A DNA stretch of 64,000 nucleotides, taken from the NCBI RefSeq assembly GCF_004027225.2, contig NC_044284.2, positions 11,884,501 to 11,948,500 on the forward strand. Reading direction: 5' to 3'. The notes under the pieces were generated by a model. That model was not told the origin of the DNA. It did not search any database and saw only the letters and a program-made list of their open reading frames with translations. The position numbers and the translations under genes are program-made. The DNA comes from Strigops habroptila (lineage: Eukaryota; Chordata; Aves; Psittaciformes; Psittacidae). This document shows positions 11,601-43,755 of the stretch, piece by piece. Within the stretch, counting starts at the first letter, position 1. Every line of letters begins with the position of its first letter.

Positions 11601-12092
11601 GCTTACTAAGTGATTTAAAAATAAACAGGTAGAGGGGAGGAAGAGAAGTGTGAAAGAGATCAGCAGGTAAAATTACTACTGCTCTCTGAAAGCTTGAATC
11701 TGTCATTCAAGTATTGAAAGTACCCAGACAATGGGGTACAATGAATGGGAGCTCTTACAGCGAAGTCGTTAAAAACCCTTAAAACCCTGGGCACAGTAAG
11801 TGGCATTTCTAAGCTGTCTGGGGGGAAAATAATGAGGAAAAAACAACAACAGAAAAAAAGGCGGCCAGTAATTCAGTCCTCAATTCCTTCTGGACCCCAG
11901 ACAGGGACCGCTGGAGTCACCATAATTTATTTTGGATGTCTTCTGGATGAGAGTTTCTTCCCTTTCGCTGACGTGTGTTGTCCCATGTCCCCCCCTTCAA
12001 TCCCTTCCCTCCCCCAGAAGTGTAAAAATTTCATATATTATAAAGATTTGTAAAATACAAATGAAAAAAGGATGAAGGCTGTGGCAGTAATG
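8629..12092 (-). other. PAK2: Probable PAK2 3'UTR
   Basis: There is no coding potential between the PAK2 stop codon (12093) and the overlapping minus-strand AATAAA hexamers at 8639-8634 and 8634-8629. Using those signals gives a 3'UTR of about 3.4 kb, similar to the long 3'UTR of mammalian PAK2. An earlier AATAAA at 11931-11926 would give a short isoform of about 0.17 kb. The choice among sites is inference. Confidence 0.45.
9728..9768. repeat. GAAA-type simple repeat
   Basis: An A-rich and AAAG/AAAGA-repeated tract inside the probable PAK2 3'UTR. Confidence 0.85.
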
Positions 12093-32105
<20,013 letters not shown>

Positions 32106-32786
32106 GGTTCTCAATAGCTAGTGAAAGCACTGAAACAGAAATATTTGTTTTAACTTAAGAAGAGAGCATAGAATACATAAACGTAGCATTTCTTCTGTTG
32201 GACAACAGGGAAAGGAGGTATAATTCAACTCTGAGGAACTCAGTAAGCACTGCACTGGCAGACACTGATGTCTCCACCAAAGGAAGCGGATCTCTTCTTC
32301 ACTCCCACACCCATTCATCTGTGCCAGTAGCAGCATTTGTGGGATGGGTTGACAAACTTTTCCAATGATAAAACTAACCCAGTCAAAAAGAAAAGTCAGT
32401 TGCATCTATTCACGCAAAGGATAGTACGCATAAGGGCCTAAGTACAACAGCTTTTGGCAGTAGCTTTACCCCAAAGGGCTTCATGCTCCAACAGCTTTAA
32501 GAGCCTTAGATTATTTCCTTCACGTCATTTATCAGACAAGATCTTGAGGAGAAAAGATTATGTTTATAAGTGTGCTATTTCAGCATACTGTCCACATCTA
32601 GTCATATTAAGAATGCCTTTATCAAATTATGTAGCCTACATTAAAGAGCATGAGACTTGGATCCACCGCCTACATTCCACTTGTGAATGAGGACTTGCAT
32701 TGCTTCGCTACTTTGTGCTACACTTTCTCTGTTTGTAAAAAGAATATATACTATTACCACAATCATCTTTCCTTAACAAAAACAGA

Positions 32787-33290
32787 GAATCATAGAATCA
32801 CAGGTCGGTTTGGATTGGAAGGGCCTTAAAGCTCATCCAGTTCCAACCCCCTGCCGCAGGCAGGGACACCTCACACTAGCCCAGGTTGCTCCAAGCCCCT
32901 GTGTCCAACCTGGCCTTGAACACTGCCAGGGATGGGGCAGCCACAGCTTCTCTGGGCACCCTGTGCCAGCGCCTCAGCACCCTCACAGAAACCAATTTTT
33001 CTCTCATATTTAATCTCAATCTCCCCTCTGTCAAGTTAAAGCCATTCCACCTTACCCTATCACTACAGGCCCTTGTCCAAAGCCCCTCTCCAGGTTTCTT
33101 GTAGCCCCTTTAGGCACTGGAGCTTCTCTAAGGTCTCCCCTTAAGAAGCCTTCTCTTCTCCAGGCTGAACCAGCCCAGCTCTCTCAGCCTGGCTCCAGAG
33201 CAGAGCTGCTCCAGCTCTTGGAGCAGCCTCCTCTGGACTCCCTCCAAAAGCTCCACATCCCTCTTGTGCTGGGAGCCCCACGTGACACAA
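32787..33290 (-). repeat. CR1 LINE copy of about 500 bp, minus orientation
   Basis: The longest CR1 copy in the window. It keeps the terminus (AATCATAGAATCACAGG) and extends to the CTCCACATCCCTCTTGTGC and GAGCCCCACG region. Confidence 0.93.
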
Positions 33291-36200
33291 AACAAGAGGT
33301 TTATGTCATGAATTTCAAGAAAGATTAAAATCATCACCATAAACACCCATGAAAACATAATTTCTGCACAATACCTTCAGAGGCACAAGCAGCACGAAGC
33401 AAAGTTCTGGCAGTTGCAAGTCAAAACTGAACATGCACTGGTTTCTCCATCTCCTTAAAGACCGATGGGGAACAGCAGTCAAAGCTGTGCAACACCCACC
33501 TAGAGAAACCTGCCTTCAAGCCCTTTGCCTGATGATAGAGCGATAAATAGACCTGCAACATTCAAGCCCATCTGCAGCAATGCTGTTGTGAATCAGACTG
33601 CGATTCCCATCCTCCAACAATATTCCCAATTCACTCACTGATTGTTCTTTCAGATGTTGCAAGTTATCTACAGGATCTTCCATATTTTCCAGTACCTACA
33701 CTGCAATATGGGAAAAAAATTAAGAACCCTGCAATCTAACAGCAGGTCTCAGCACAGGGATTTTAACTCCAAATGCTTCCCTAACAATGCATATTGTTTG
33801 CACAAAATGCGTACAACCTATTTAAGACATACAAGTTTCTGATCTGAACCACCAACTGAGATATATGGTATTCAAGAGTCCTGTTAAAGTTGGGCTTATG
33901 TTAATCTCAGAAAACAGCAGGATATAAGGTGCTTACCTATACAAATGGGAACAGATATTTAAAAAAAGCACTTCTTTTGAACAAAGACATTACATCAGAT
34001 GGCGAAATAAATCATAGTAGGTAAATAAGCGTATCACGTAACTAACACCAGAATGTTATACTATGTGAAGAAAGCGACATCATGAGTAGCTTTTTGTATC
34101 TTTCTAAAACAAGCCCTACTATTTCCTCAGTATTTTTGTGCTGCCTGGTATTAGCAGGAGCAGGATATAAGAATAAACAACTAACCTGCATCTGAAACCA
34201 GACAAGAACAGACTTGGCCCTCCAAGCCCATACCGATTCCCTGAAGAGCCCAGGAGCTCTCCGGCAGGAAGACAAGCTGCGGGGCTGGTAGAGCAGACTG
34301 AAGTGGCAGAGAGAGCTCGGGCACCAGCTTCCCACCAAGGGACTGGCTCCATCAACTGCAGTCCAACAAAATCCTCCAAACCCACTAAATCTGTGGTTTA
34401 GTAAAACCTCAGCTTTTAGGAAGAACTTGAGATGTGATTTATTTACTAACACAAGGTACTATAATTTCTGAGCAGCTGTTTCAAAGTCTGCTGTTAAAAT
34501 AAAGTGCTAGATCCAAAACTTTTTTGCACAAAGGAGCATTGCAATGCACGGCAGCTTTGAATTCATAATTTAAATACATTACAGCAGCTTCAGCCACAAC
34601 AAATCACTTCAAGAAACAAAAGTCTCATCTTTCAGTCACCATCAGAAGTTAAAAAAAATCAATCATTTTGTTCAGGGTCAAATCCAAACAGCTCGTCTCT
34701 TTCTGACAGCTGAGCGGAGAAGAAAAAGAGCAGTTCCCCTCTCCTTTATCCTTACCCTGTCTTCATTATGCAGGGAAAGTTTCCACAGCATCAGGAAGTA
34801 CTTTTGAAATTGCTGTGGAGGTTTGGCATTATGGCCAATGACTGGAGGAGGGATTAAAGAAAAGGAAAAAGAAAAAGAGGAGTGCAAATACACCCTGAAG
34901 CTCCTTTTCTGCTCTCTCACTCCCCCAAAAAGGAGCCTGTTCATTTAACAGCAGCTAGGCATAATCTCTCTTGCACCATCGTCCTCGTGGCTGCCTTGCT
35001 GAATCATGGCTTGCACAGGGAATTGGAAAGAAATGGGGAATCTTCCTTTTTTCCAGAGCCTGCCAGGAATCTGCATAGTGGCAAAGCGGATGTCAGGTTC
35101 ATGTTTCTCTGACAGAACCAGACAACAGAATAGCGGGGTGTTTGGGAGATTTTTTAGCTTGGTTGAAAGACGTTAACTAAAACGGTTAACCTAACTTTGA
35201 GCAACCTCATAAGGTATGCTAAATCGTGATGAAAGATGACAGAAGCAACAAACGTAATGTATGGAAGATGGGAATAACAGGGATGAAGAGAAAGGGTTTC
35301 GCTTTTATCTTTGCCAGTGAAGATAATACCAGTAACAATAATGTATTCAAGCACATCGGCAACTCCCCCACAATCACTAATCATGCTACATTTAATTACG
35401 AGAGCTAGAAAGTAATGGAATGAACCACAGCGACAAGCTCTGAAGCTGCAAACAATACTTAACTATGGACTTCAGACAGATAAATTCCCATCACAGGACA
35501 GTGCTGAAGCCCATTACACTCACGAAAAAGGAGCTAAAAGCTTCTCTCCCAACAGTTCTGCTGATTATTCCACAAAATACACTCACAGGTACCAGCGCTA
35601 GCGACCACAAGGCTCTGAATCTCAGTCCTCATCTCCAGTATATGACACTACTCTCCATAGCTGTCCCCTCCTTTTGACAAAGGCTTCTTGCCCTGCACTG
35701 AGGCAGCAAAACCAGAAATACTCTCTTCATCCTCAGCAGCCTTGGGCACCATCATAACATGAACTGCAGCAGCTGAAGAGCAAATGCATTCTCTCCTCTG
35801 CTGCCAAGGCAGCAGCAAGTGATGTCCTAAAATCGCTCACCACCACCACTGGGAAACCTGAAGCCAGGTTCCTCAGAAGTGCAACACTTCTCTTTCCACC
35901 TCTGCCCAGAGAGGTTGAGGCAAGACAAGCACAAGGAAGCTCCTTGTGTAGCTTAACCCACCCTCTTCCTCCCAGCCTCTGAAGAGACCTGCAGAGATTC
36001 ACTTTTACCACAGTGTTCCAGGAGTCAGTTCTGCAGCTCATTAGCCTTCTTCATTTTGGGGAAGAAACGGGTCTGATAACCTACAGCATGCCAAGGTCAC
36101 AGAAGACAGACAGCAGTTCCTGCTACTGCCACTGGTGGGAAAACCCCCAGAAACATAACCCTGACAGTGAGTAAAAGCTGGAAAGCGAGAATTCGGCAGT

Positions 36201-36602
36201 ATTTTCAGAAAGGTGATGAACATGCACGGCTTCAACATATTAGTTTGGATGCTCTGGATTTGATTTGGGTTTTTTTTAATTGAGTTTTGGGGTTTTTATC
36301 CCCCTCAATTCCCACTTGTGTGAGCACAAAGCTGGGCTGCTTCCTGAAGAACTTCTTAAGTACAGCTCTTACGCCGTTCTGGCTCGCTCGGCCTCCCTCG
36401 TGATCAGTATCGCGGCGGACAGGCACTCCCACCCCAGCTGAAGCAGTGTGCTTGCCTGGCAGCAGGCTCTACCACTGAGGCCCCTCTCCTCCACAGCACT
36501 GCTATTTAGCTCCTCTGACTTCTAAAAGTGGACAAACATATTTCCTCTGTTTGCAGAATGACTAAAGGAAAATAAAACGAAATTGACGACAGTCGTTTTC
36601 CT

Positions 36603-36650
36603 ATCTGCTCAAGTGCACAGTTACAGTTTTCCTGGAGCACTTGAGCAGAT
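36603..36650. repeat. Perfect 14-bp inverted repeat with 20-nt loop
   Basis: ATCTGCTCAAGTGC (36603-36616) is followed after 20 nt by its exact reverse complement (36637-36650). The structure lies in PAK2 intron 1 outside the recognised repeats. A further small palindrome, ACGAC-A-GTCGT, lies immediately upstream near 36585-36595. Confidence 0.9.
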
Positions 36651-36918
36651 TAAGTTTTAAATATGCATTATACACGCATACATATCAGTGTTACAGTGTA
36701 GTACTGTAAGCCCCCCAAGCAGGGGTAGGAAGATGGTACCATCTGTCAAATGAAACAGCCTGTATAGAAAGTTCTCATATCATAAGTTGAATTTGTCTTC
36801 TTAAGATGTTGAACTAAATGTATTTAAGGAGTTGAGGCTGAATCTGTATTTCACTGCTTAGGATCTGATGCAAAAGTAAATTGGACAACTGCTTGGAAAA
36901 CAGAGCAAAACAAAGCAA

Positions 36919-36941
36919 CCCCCCCCCCCCCCCCAAAAAAA
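36919..36941. repeat. C16-A7 homopolymer tract
   Basis: Sixteen C followed by seven A; in the PAK2 transcript orientation this reads U7-G16. Confidence 0.95.
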
Positions 36942-37454
36942 TCAAGCTCAGAGCTGTTTGATAATGTGTACGTACATTCCTACTCCTGGCACACATCCTG
37001 GGGCTTTACACCTCCACTTAAGCAACAGATCTCTGAGGAGCCAGAACTAAGTCAGTGGAATAAATCTAATCCTCTGCATGTATATACCCTGACAGGATGC
37101 TCACAGAGCTGCAAACTGAACTCAGTTCTGCTTACTGCAGGTAAAAATTACTCATTTACTACCGGCAATGTAACACAGAAGGAGGAACACACACAGCAAA
37201 TTTAAGTCTGTTTTGCAGGGCTGACCAAAAAGCAGAAGTAACAGATTTCAGGCTAACATTAATGTATTAAGAAACGTAACCACCTGGCTTTTGAAATCAT
37301 AATCCTTGACATGCCACTGTGGCTGCAAGACCTTATTGGGACACTACCTCAACTGCAGATCATTTGGGTCACAGAGAGAGCACGCACAGTGCTTGAAACC
37401 AATACAGCATGGAGAAGCAAAAGCTCCCGGGAGACCTTAGAGCAGATTCCAGTG

Positions 37455-37782
37455 CCTAAAGGGGCTGACAAGAAACCTGAAGAAGGGCTTTTGACAAGGG
37501 CAGGGAGCAACAGGACAAGGGGAAATGGCTTTAAGCTGAAAGGAGATTTGCATTAAACATTAGAGAAAAATTGTTTACTATGAGGATGGTAAGACACTGG
37601 CACAGGGTGCCCAGAGAAGCTGTGGCTGCCCCATCCCTGGCAGTGTTCAAGGCCAGGCTGGACACAGGGGCTTGGAGCAACCTGCTCTAGTGGAAGGTGT
37701 CCCTGCCCGTGGCAGGGGGTTGGAACTGGATGAGCTTTAAGGTCCCTTCCAACCCAAACCAATCTGTGGTTCTATGATTCTA
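37455..37782 (+). repeat. CR1 LINE copy, plus orientation
   Basis: A 5'-truncated copy with an intact terminus (GGTTCTATGATTCTAA), antisense to PAK2. Confidence 0.92.
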
Positions 37783-38378
37783 ATCCCATTTGTTGTCCGA
37801 CAGAAGGAATGGAAGGAAAGAACAGATTTAACGTGGAAAAAGCCCTGATGATAAGTGCGCTTCCCTGTCCCCACTCTATGAGAGGGCACAAGGGTCAAGT
37901 AAAGCGAGTTACCCTTGCAGCAATCTGCATGCTGGCGGCTGTCATTTGCTGTCTTCCTGTAGAGCCTTATAGGGTGCTTACTGGCAACATTTGTCACACA
38001 CAAAGAGCAGCATCCGGGACAGCCAGGTCCACAGCAGAGGAAAATAGCAAAGTAGATGTGTCTTGCAAACAAATCGCCACGGCAGAAGTCGTCAAGTGCA
38101 AAGCAGCACAGAGTAATTAAGAAACAATACAATAACAGAGCTAGCATGTGACGCTCCGAGAAAAGATCCATGTAACAAGACAGTTTTAAGATTGACACAT
38201 CTCACCCTTGGTTTATATCATAATAACTCTTGTCAAAAATGTCTGGAGACTCATTCCCAGCACACTGACCCCAAGCCTCCAGTGGGTTTGGTAGCATCTT
38301 TATCCTCAGCCACTCCACACCACCACCTTTTAATTCCTGAAAAAACACCTTACTGGAGGAGATGAGACGTGATGCTTC

Positions 38379-38435
38379 ATTAGATACAAGGTATTCATTA
38401 GATATAAGATATCCATCAGATATAACAAAGAAGTT
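38379..38435. repeat. Three-unit short tandem repeat
   Basis: About three copies of a 17-20 bp unit around ATTAGATAYAAGRTAT, directly abutting the CR1 copy that follows. It resembles an expansion of the CR1 TTAGATATTAG segment. Confidence 0.7.
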
Positions 38436-38633
38436 CTTTACTGTGAGGGTGGTGAGGCTGGCACAGGTTGCCCAAAGCAGTGGTAAATGCTCCATGCCTG
38501 GCAGTGTTCAAGGCCAGGTTGGACAGAGCCTTGGGTGACATAGTTTAGTGTGTGGTGTCGCTGCCCGTGGCACGGGGTTGGAACTGGGTGATCTTAAGGT
38601 CCTTTCCCACCCTAACTATTCTATGATTCTACA
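38424..38633 (+). repeat. CR1 3'-end copy, plus orientation
   Basis: It starts GAAGTTCTTTACTGTGAGGG and ends CTATGATTCTAC; more diverged in the middle than the neighbouring copy at 37455. Confidence 0.9.
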
Positions 38634-41382
38634 ATTATTCTGGAAAAGAGGACAAACATACACACATTGTGCAGTTTTTAAGATCAGAGGACTGCTCATT
38701 TCACCAGATATTCCCTTTTCTTGGATCAAGCAGGTTTTGGAGCCCAAAAGCAGAATGAAACGTCTGCATGGGTATTTTCCTTTCCCCCTTTCTCCCACCC
38801 CACACCGTGCCCCCTTTTTTTTTTCTCTAAGGCTCCTGTTGAGCAATAGATTTCCTGTGATTAGCTCACTTAGTACTGATTATAGCTCACTTCCTCCCAG
38901 GGATTAGCTGAAAGCAGCTTTCTGACAAGTTTTTATTCAGATGGTGCTACCTAGCCACAGCTCACTTCCTGCCCCAACACTAACAGCACGTTAGTTCAGC
39001 AGCTCATCAACTTGAAATCATTTCACCACTGCACAAAAATTCACTGAACCAGTAAATCTCAGACTGTCTTCTCCACGAAAAGCAAAGCAAATCCTTTTGG
39101 GATATTTTGGTTTCCAACTTGAAGCATTTGGATCCATGAGATTTATTTAATCGGATCCAAAAAGGAGTTTTCTGGAACAGTTTGAGACTACTTTCAGAGG
39201 CTGAAAATACTTATCTCTTCATTTCAACTCAGAAAAATGGTGCAAAAAAACCCCAACCCAGCAGCGGCGGACAAAGAATTACTTTCTCACAGACTTGGCA
39301 AATGCAGTCACATATCTTCTGCCTGCCAAGAGACGACTTGTGCAAAAGCAGGAACAAGAGTAACCTTGATAATGGCCAGTAAGAGCCAGGAGGATAATCT
39401 GTTCCACCTATGGTTATTAAAAACACGTGCAGACGCTGTAACGCAACACGCAGCTCTCAAAGCCTTCCCACCTCTAAGAAGGCAGGCACCAAACTCCACT
39501 GGAATAACTGCAACATCTCTTTCCAGCTTTAGAGGGTCTCAAAGTGTTCAGTCAGTGCCAAACCACATGCTTGCAAAAACTAAGTTATTTTTATTTAACT
39601 TTGCTTTATGGGGAGAGGAGAGGAAATTAGACTAACCTAAGACACTCCAAACAAGTACAGCTCTCCCTCATTTACAAGCACAAACAAGATACCTCCTGAC
39701 AACGATGCAGTTGAGAAAAGAGCTAAAAAAAAAAATAGAAATAAAAATATCTGAGCCCATCAAACAAATTTTTCATTAAGATTTACAAAGGGATGCACAT
39801 TAACCAACTGCTCAGCAAGGCCAACACACCAATGGAGCCAATGAATGGCCAGCATCTTTTTTCGCCCTGAGATTAATAGCCACAAGCACCAATATACCTC
39901 CTTCAACCAGCAAGGTTACAACCATGAAGTTTATCAACAAGCCCTTTCTTGCTGTCTTCCCTTTACTGCTGCATGTGACAGAGACAAGGCATAATACTCC
40001 CACTCTAATGACAGCATAGGAGAACCTCAGTCTTTTGCAGAATCAGACTGGATGACACACAGAACATATCCAGCCAAATTCTTTCCAATTTGTCTTTTTC
40101 TGACCCCTCAATTTCCTTGTGATTTTTGCCGAGTCACACAAATAGAAGGGAAAACACAGCACAGAAAAATCACACAAATACACAGGAAAACTCAGTACAA
40201 AATAACTGCCATTGAATTGACAAGTGAAGAAGAGTAAAATGCAGAAAGCAAACCATCTTTTGTTCAGAAGAAGGAATAGTCTCTCCACAACTGTAATGAG
40301 ATGTGCTTACCATGAACCAAGTTACAGAAGACAAATATCACATTCATGGGGTATCTGAAAAGGTTACTAAGGCTTCTAAAGAAAAATATTCTTCGAAGCC
40401 ATTGCCAAAGTACATTACAACCCAAAGCCATTATTTACTCCTTAAGGCACTTAGCAGATGAGCAAAGTCTTGCACTGAAAACAACCAACCGGTCTGCGAA
40501 AATGTCATTTTCAAGATAAAACCAGATCCCAGTCTTCTTCTAAGAAGCGACCAGTGCAGGACATCACCTTCTCATTCCACAGACAGCCAACACGAACAAG
40601 TGTATTTCAGCTAGAACTAATTCACCTCCTAATGCTGACAGCTAAGTCATCCTCACCCCGCGGTGCAAGCTCAACACAGTACAATTTTCATACCACTGCT
40701 GATGAAGACAAATGAAGCAGGCTGCACTGCTAAGATGCTGGCAGCCTTCCAAACTGGAAGAGCAGATTCACAAAGTTGGTATACATACAGCAAAAAAACC
40801 CCAAACAAACCAGCAATAATAGAAACCTTAGTAAGGGTTTTTTCCCTCCCAGATTTTAAATTTTTGACTTCTTTTACCTCTCTGTGCGTGATAAATTTCT
40901 TAATTATCAGCTATGTTTTGTGACTGAAGAACGTATCGACAGGGAAAAATAAGAAAAGACACAGACTAAAGACAAGCTGTGCAAGAGTCATAGTAAAAGC
41001 CCATTAGGGCATAGAAAATTTAAGCAAATTAATGATACTTGACTTCACTGTATACTGTGGTCATCTCTGAGTCTTGTGATACATCTGCACTGTCTCCCTT
41101 TAAACCACGCATAGCAATCAACTCCCACCCGAAGCGTCATTTCTGCCTCACAAAATAAACCGGGCACTTCTGAACTGCGGTGGCGTATCTTATCACCACT
41201 GAACTAGAAACCTCTTCTCTGCTTAATCTGCTCTGAAACAGCTCAAACACAGGTGACAGTACCAGATGGGCCTCAGAAGTGATTTCCCAACTACCCTTAT
41301 TTCCCACTTTGCTTAAGTTTGTCAGGAAAACTCACTTGGCAAGGCTACAGTGTCATTATCACCAGCTGGTGACAGCACAGAA

Positions 41383-41514
41383 ATTCAAGGCCAGGTTGGA
41401 CACAGGGGCTTGGAGCAACCTGCTCTAGTGGAAGGTGTCCCTGCCCGTGGCAGGGGGTTGGAACTGGATGAGCTTTAAGGTCCCTTCAACCCAAACCAGC
41501 CTGTGATTCTATGA
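41383..41514 (+). repeat. CR1 terminal fragment, plus orientation
   Basis: About 130 bp, from TTCAAGGCCAGGTTGGACAC to GTGATTCTATGA. Confidence 0.92.
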
Positions 41515-43680
41515 AATGAGCCAGACGGCTGAGCTGAGAGCCATGGACACCCGTTCCACCTTGCTCCAAGAGGCAGCCCTCTTGCGGTGGAGCGGAGGAG
41601 GAATTAAACCAAGAGGGACCCATTTCCACCCTCTGCCGCAGGGCTGGGTTAGCTACCGCCTACCAGCTGAATTCAGGCCACGCTTCGTTTTACACAGCCC
41701 ACAGCCACAGTTTTGCTTCAACGAACTATTGTGCAACGCTGCATAATGATAACATGTACTCAAAGGTGTTTGAAAAAGCCTATTCAACCTTCAACGAGGA
41801 AATTACTTACCCCTGCTCTACCTACCTAAAAACCTGAGTCAACTAAAGACAGACAAGACAGCCTGCAGCGTGCACATCGCATGCAAATCCATGATTCAAG
41901 GTGTTTGTGCTTACTCATATTTCACTAACTAGAAGATGCTTTTCAGCCTTTATTTTCATGAGCTGAGGTTTTATAAAGATCAAAGGAGAATGGGGAAAAG
42001 GGCAAGTAGGGAAAGTTTACAAAAAGAAAAAAAAAATGAAGTCTGCATCTCATTGCTGAGATTCTCTCTTAATTAAACCTGGCATTTACAGACAGGGAGG
42101 GATCAAACATTCCAGAGCAAAAGTTATTTGAATAAAGGCTACCCTGCACAAGGTACCTATACAGCTTGGTGCACTTTTATATTCTAACAGCATGCACAGC
42201 TGTTTAACCCACACAATCACCACCCAACAGAGCAATGATAATGATGAAAAACTGTTCAGGCTACTGGTGGTGTGCAGAGATCACCAGTAACTCTAACAGA
42301 AAGCAAAAGCATTTTTTAACCTCTGGAAATACTATGGGCAACAGTAAGACAAGGCCTCAGCTTATCCATCCAGAGTAGAGATCCAGGGCTAACTAGAAAG
42401 AGAAGAAACAACATACAGCGTGTAACAGGCAGAAAAAGGAAAAATCCGAGAATCCATTCCTCCCTCATCACACTGGTAGAGCTGTCAAATGTCAGCTACA
42501 GAAAAAATGAGTACTTAGTGAAAAGACAAAGGGGAAAGGAGAGAGAAATTGCTCCTCCCTCCAGAAAAACTATCTTTTTCATATGCACACAGAATAGAGC
42601 TCTTTGTTTCTCTCTAGTGGCTGGCCAAGGCTTGCTTCAACTGCACTTACCGCTAGCAGATAGTGGTAACTTTAGCTCAGCTCAACAGCCCTGCAGGCCA
42701 AACCCTCAACTCACTGCAGCGCTGCCAAACAGTGCCAGCCTGGCACAGAATGCCACAATGCGAAATTCTGCCTCTTCCAAGTCACTTTTCCCAGCCACAG
42801 TGTGCACCAGTGGACACCAGCACAGCATGCTGCTGCCTGGATGGTCACGACCACTTGGAACAGTTTACCAGTGAACAGACCCAAGCTCAAGATGCTTACT
42901 TCTTCATACCCACAGAGGTATAGAGTACAAGTACAATGACTTCTTCAAATAGTCAAACGCCTACATGAGAAGAGTTCCGTGCAGCACCCCACTTTTGCAC
43001 CAGGCAAGTTCACACAGAAACTTACCCATGAAATGAAAGCTACCATCCACTTGGTCCTCATATACATGCCTACCATTCCAACAAAAAATTAAAGCTACTT
43101 AGTCTAATAGAAATAAGAGATACCCCACTTATCTGAGGGGCTCTAATTCCATTTCAAGGGATGCATGATAATAATCTATAGGAAAGAAAAAAACAACACA
43201 CACACAGAAGAAAGGCATCACTCATGCTGTGCCATGAACACACAAACTGAAGACTTGCATTACAGCATTACCTTAATCTTCAGCACTAGCTGAGCATTAA
43301 ATCACAGGAAAATGAAAGATATATCAGGGAAGCATTACTGTGTGATAATCTATCTCCTTCATCTGGAGGTACTGCAAAACCAGGCTACTGCAGACAGCAG
43401 CTGAAGCAAATCCTGGGCCATTTAAGAGAGTCCTTACAGTGAAGCGGATGTTCACCGAGACTGCAGTCAGTACCTTAGGCAAGATACATCGGCAGCCTGA
43501 CCCAGAACAACAACTTTGTGCCTTCCAAGGCTTCCTCTTTTTCATTTACAATGCTATTAGCTGCTACTAGTGACTCTGAACATATGAACGAGATCATAAA
43601 ACATTTTTGTTGCAACAAATAAGCATGGAAGACTTACAAATTCTGTGATTATGAAAATTCAAACACGGTGCTTCTCCTTA

Positions 43681-43755
43681 ATTAAAAAAAAAACAAAAAA
43701 CAACAAAACAAAAAAAACCCCAAACAAAACCAAACACACAAAAAAAACCCCCACA
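43681..43755. repeat. A-rich tract with C interruptions
   Basis: Runs of A broken by C, CC and CCCC. Low complexity; no family assigned. Confidence 0.85.

Noticed and set aside
1-12092. Expected SENP5 downstream of PAK2 (human synteny)
   Set aside because: No SENP-type protease motif is seen; the downstream gene is AQP12.
32106-32114. Upstream TTG as a PAK2 start codon
   Set aside because: The ATG at 32105 gives the exact known N-terminus and family length, and an in-frame TAG lies just before it.
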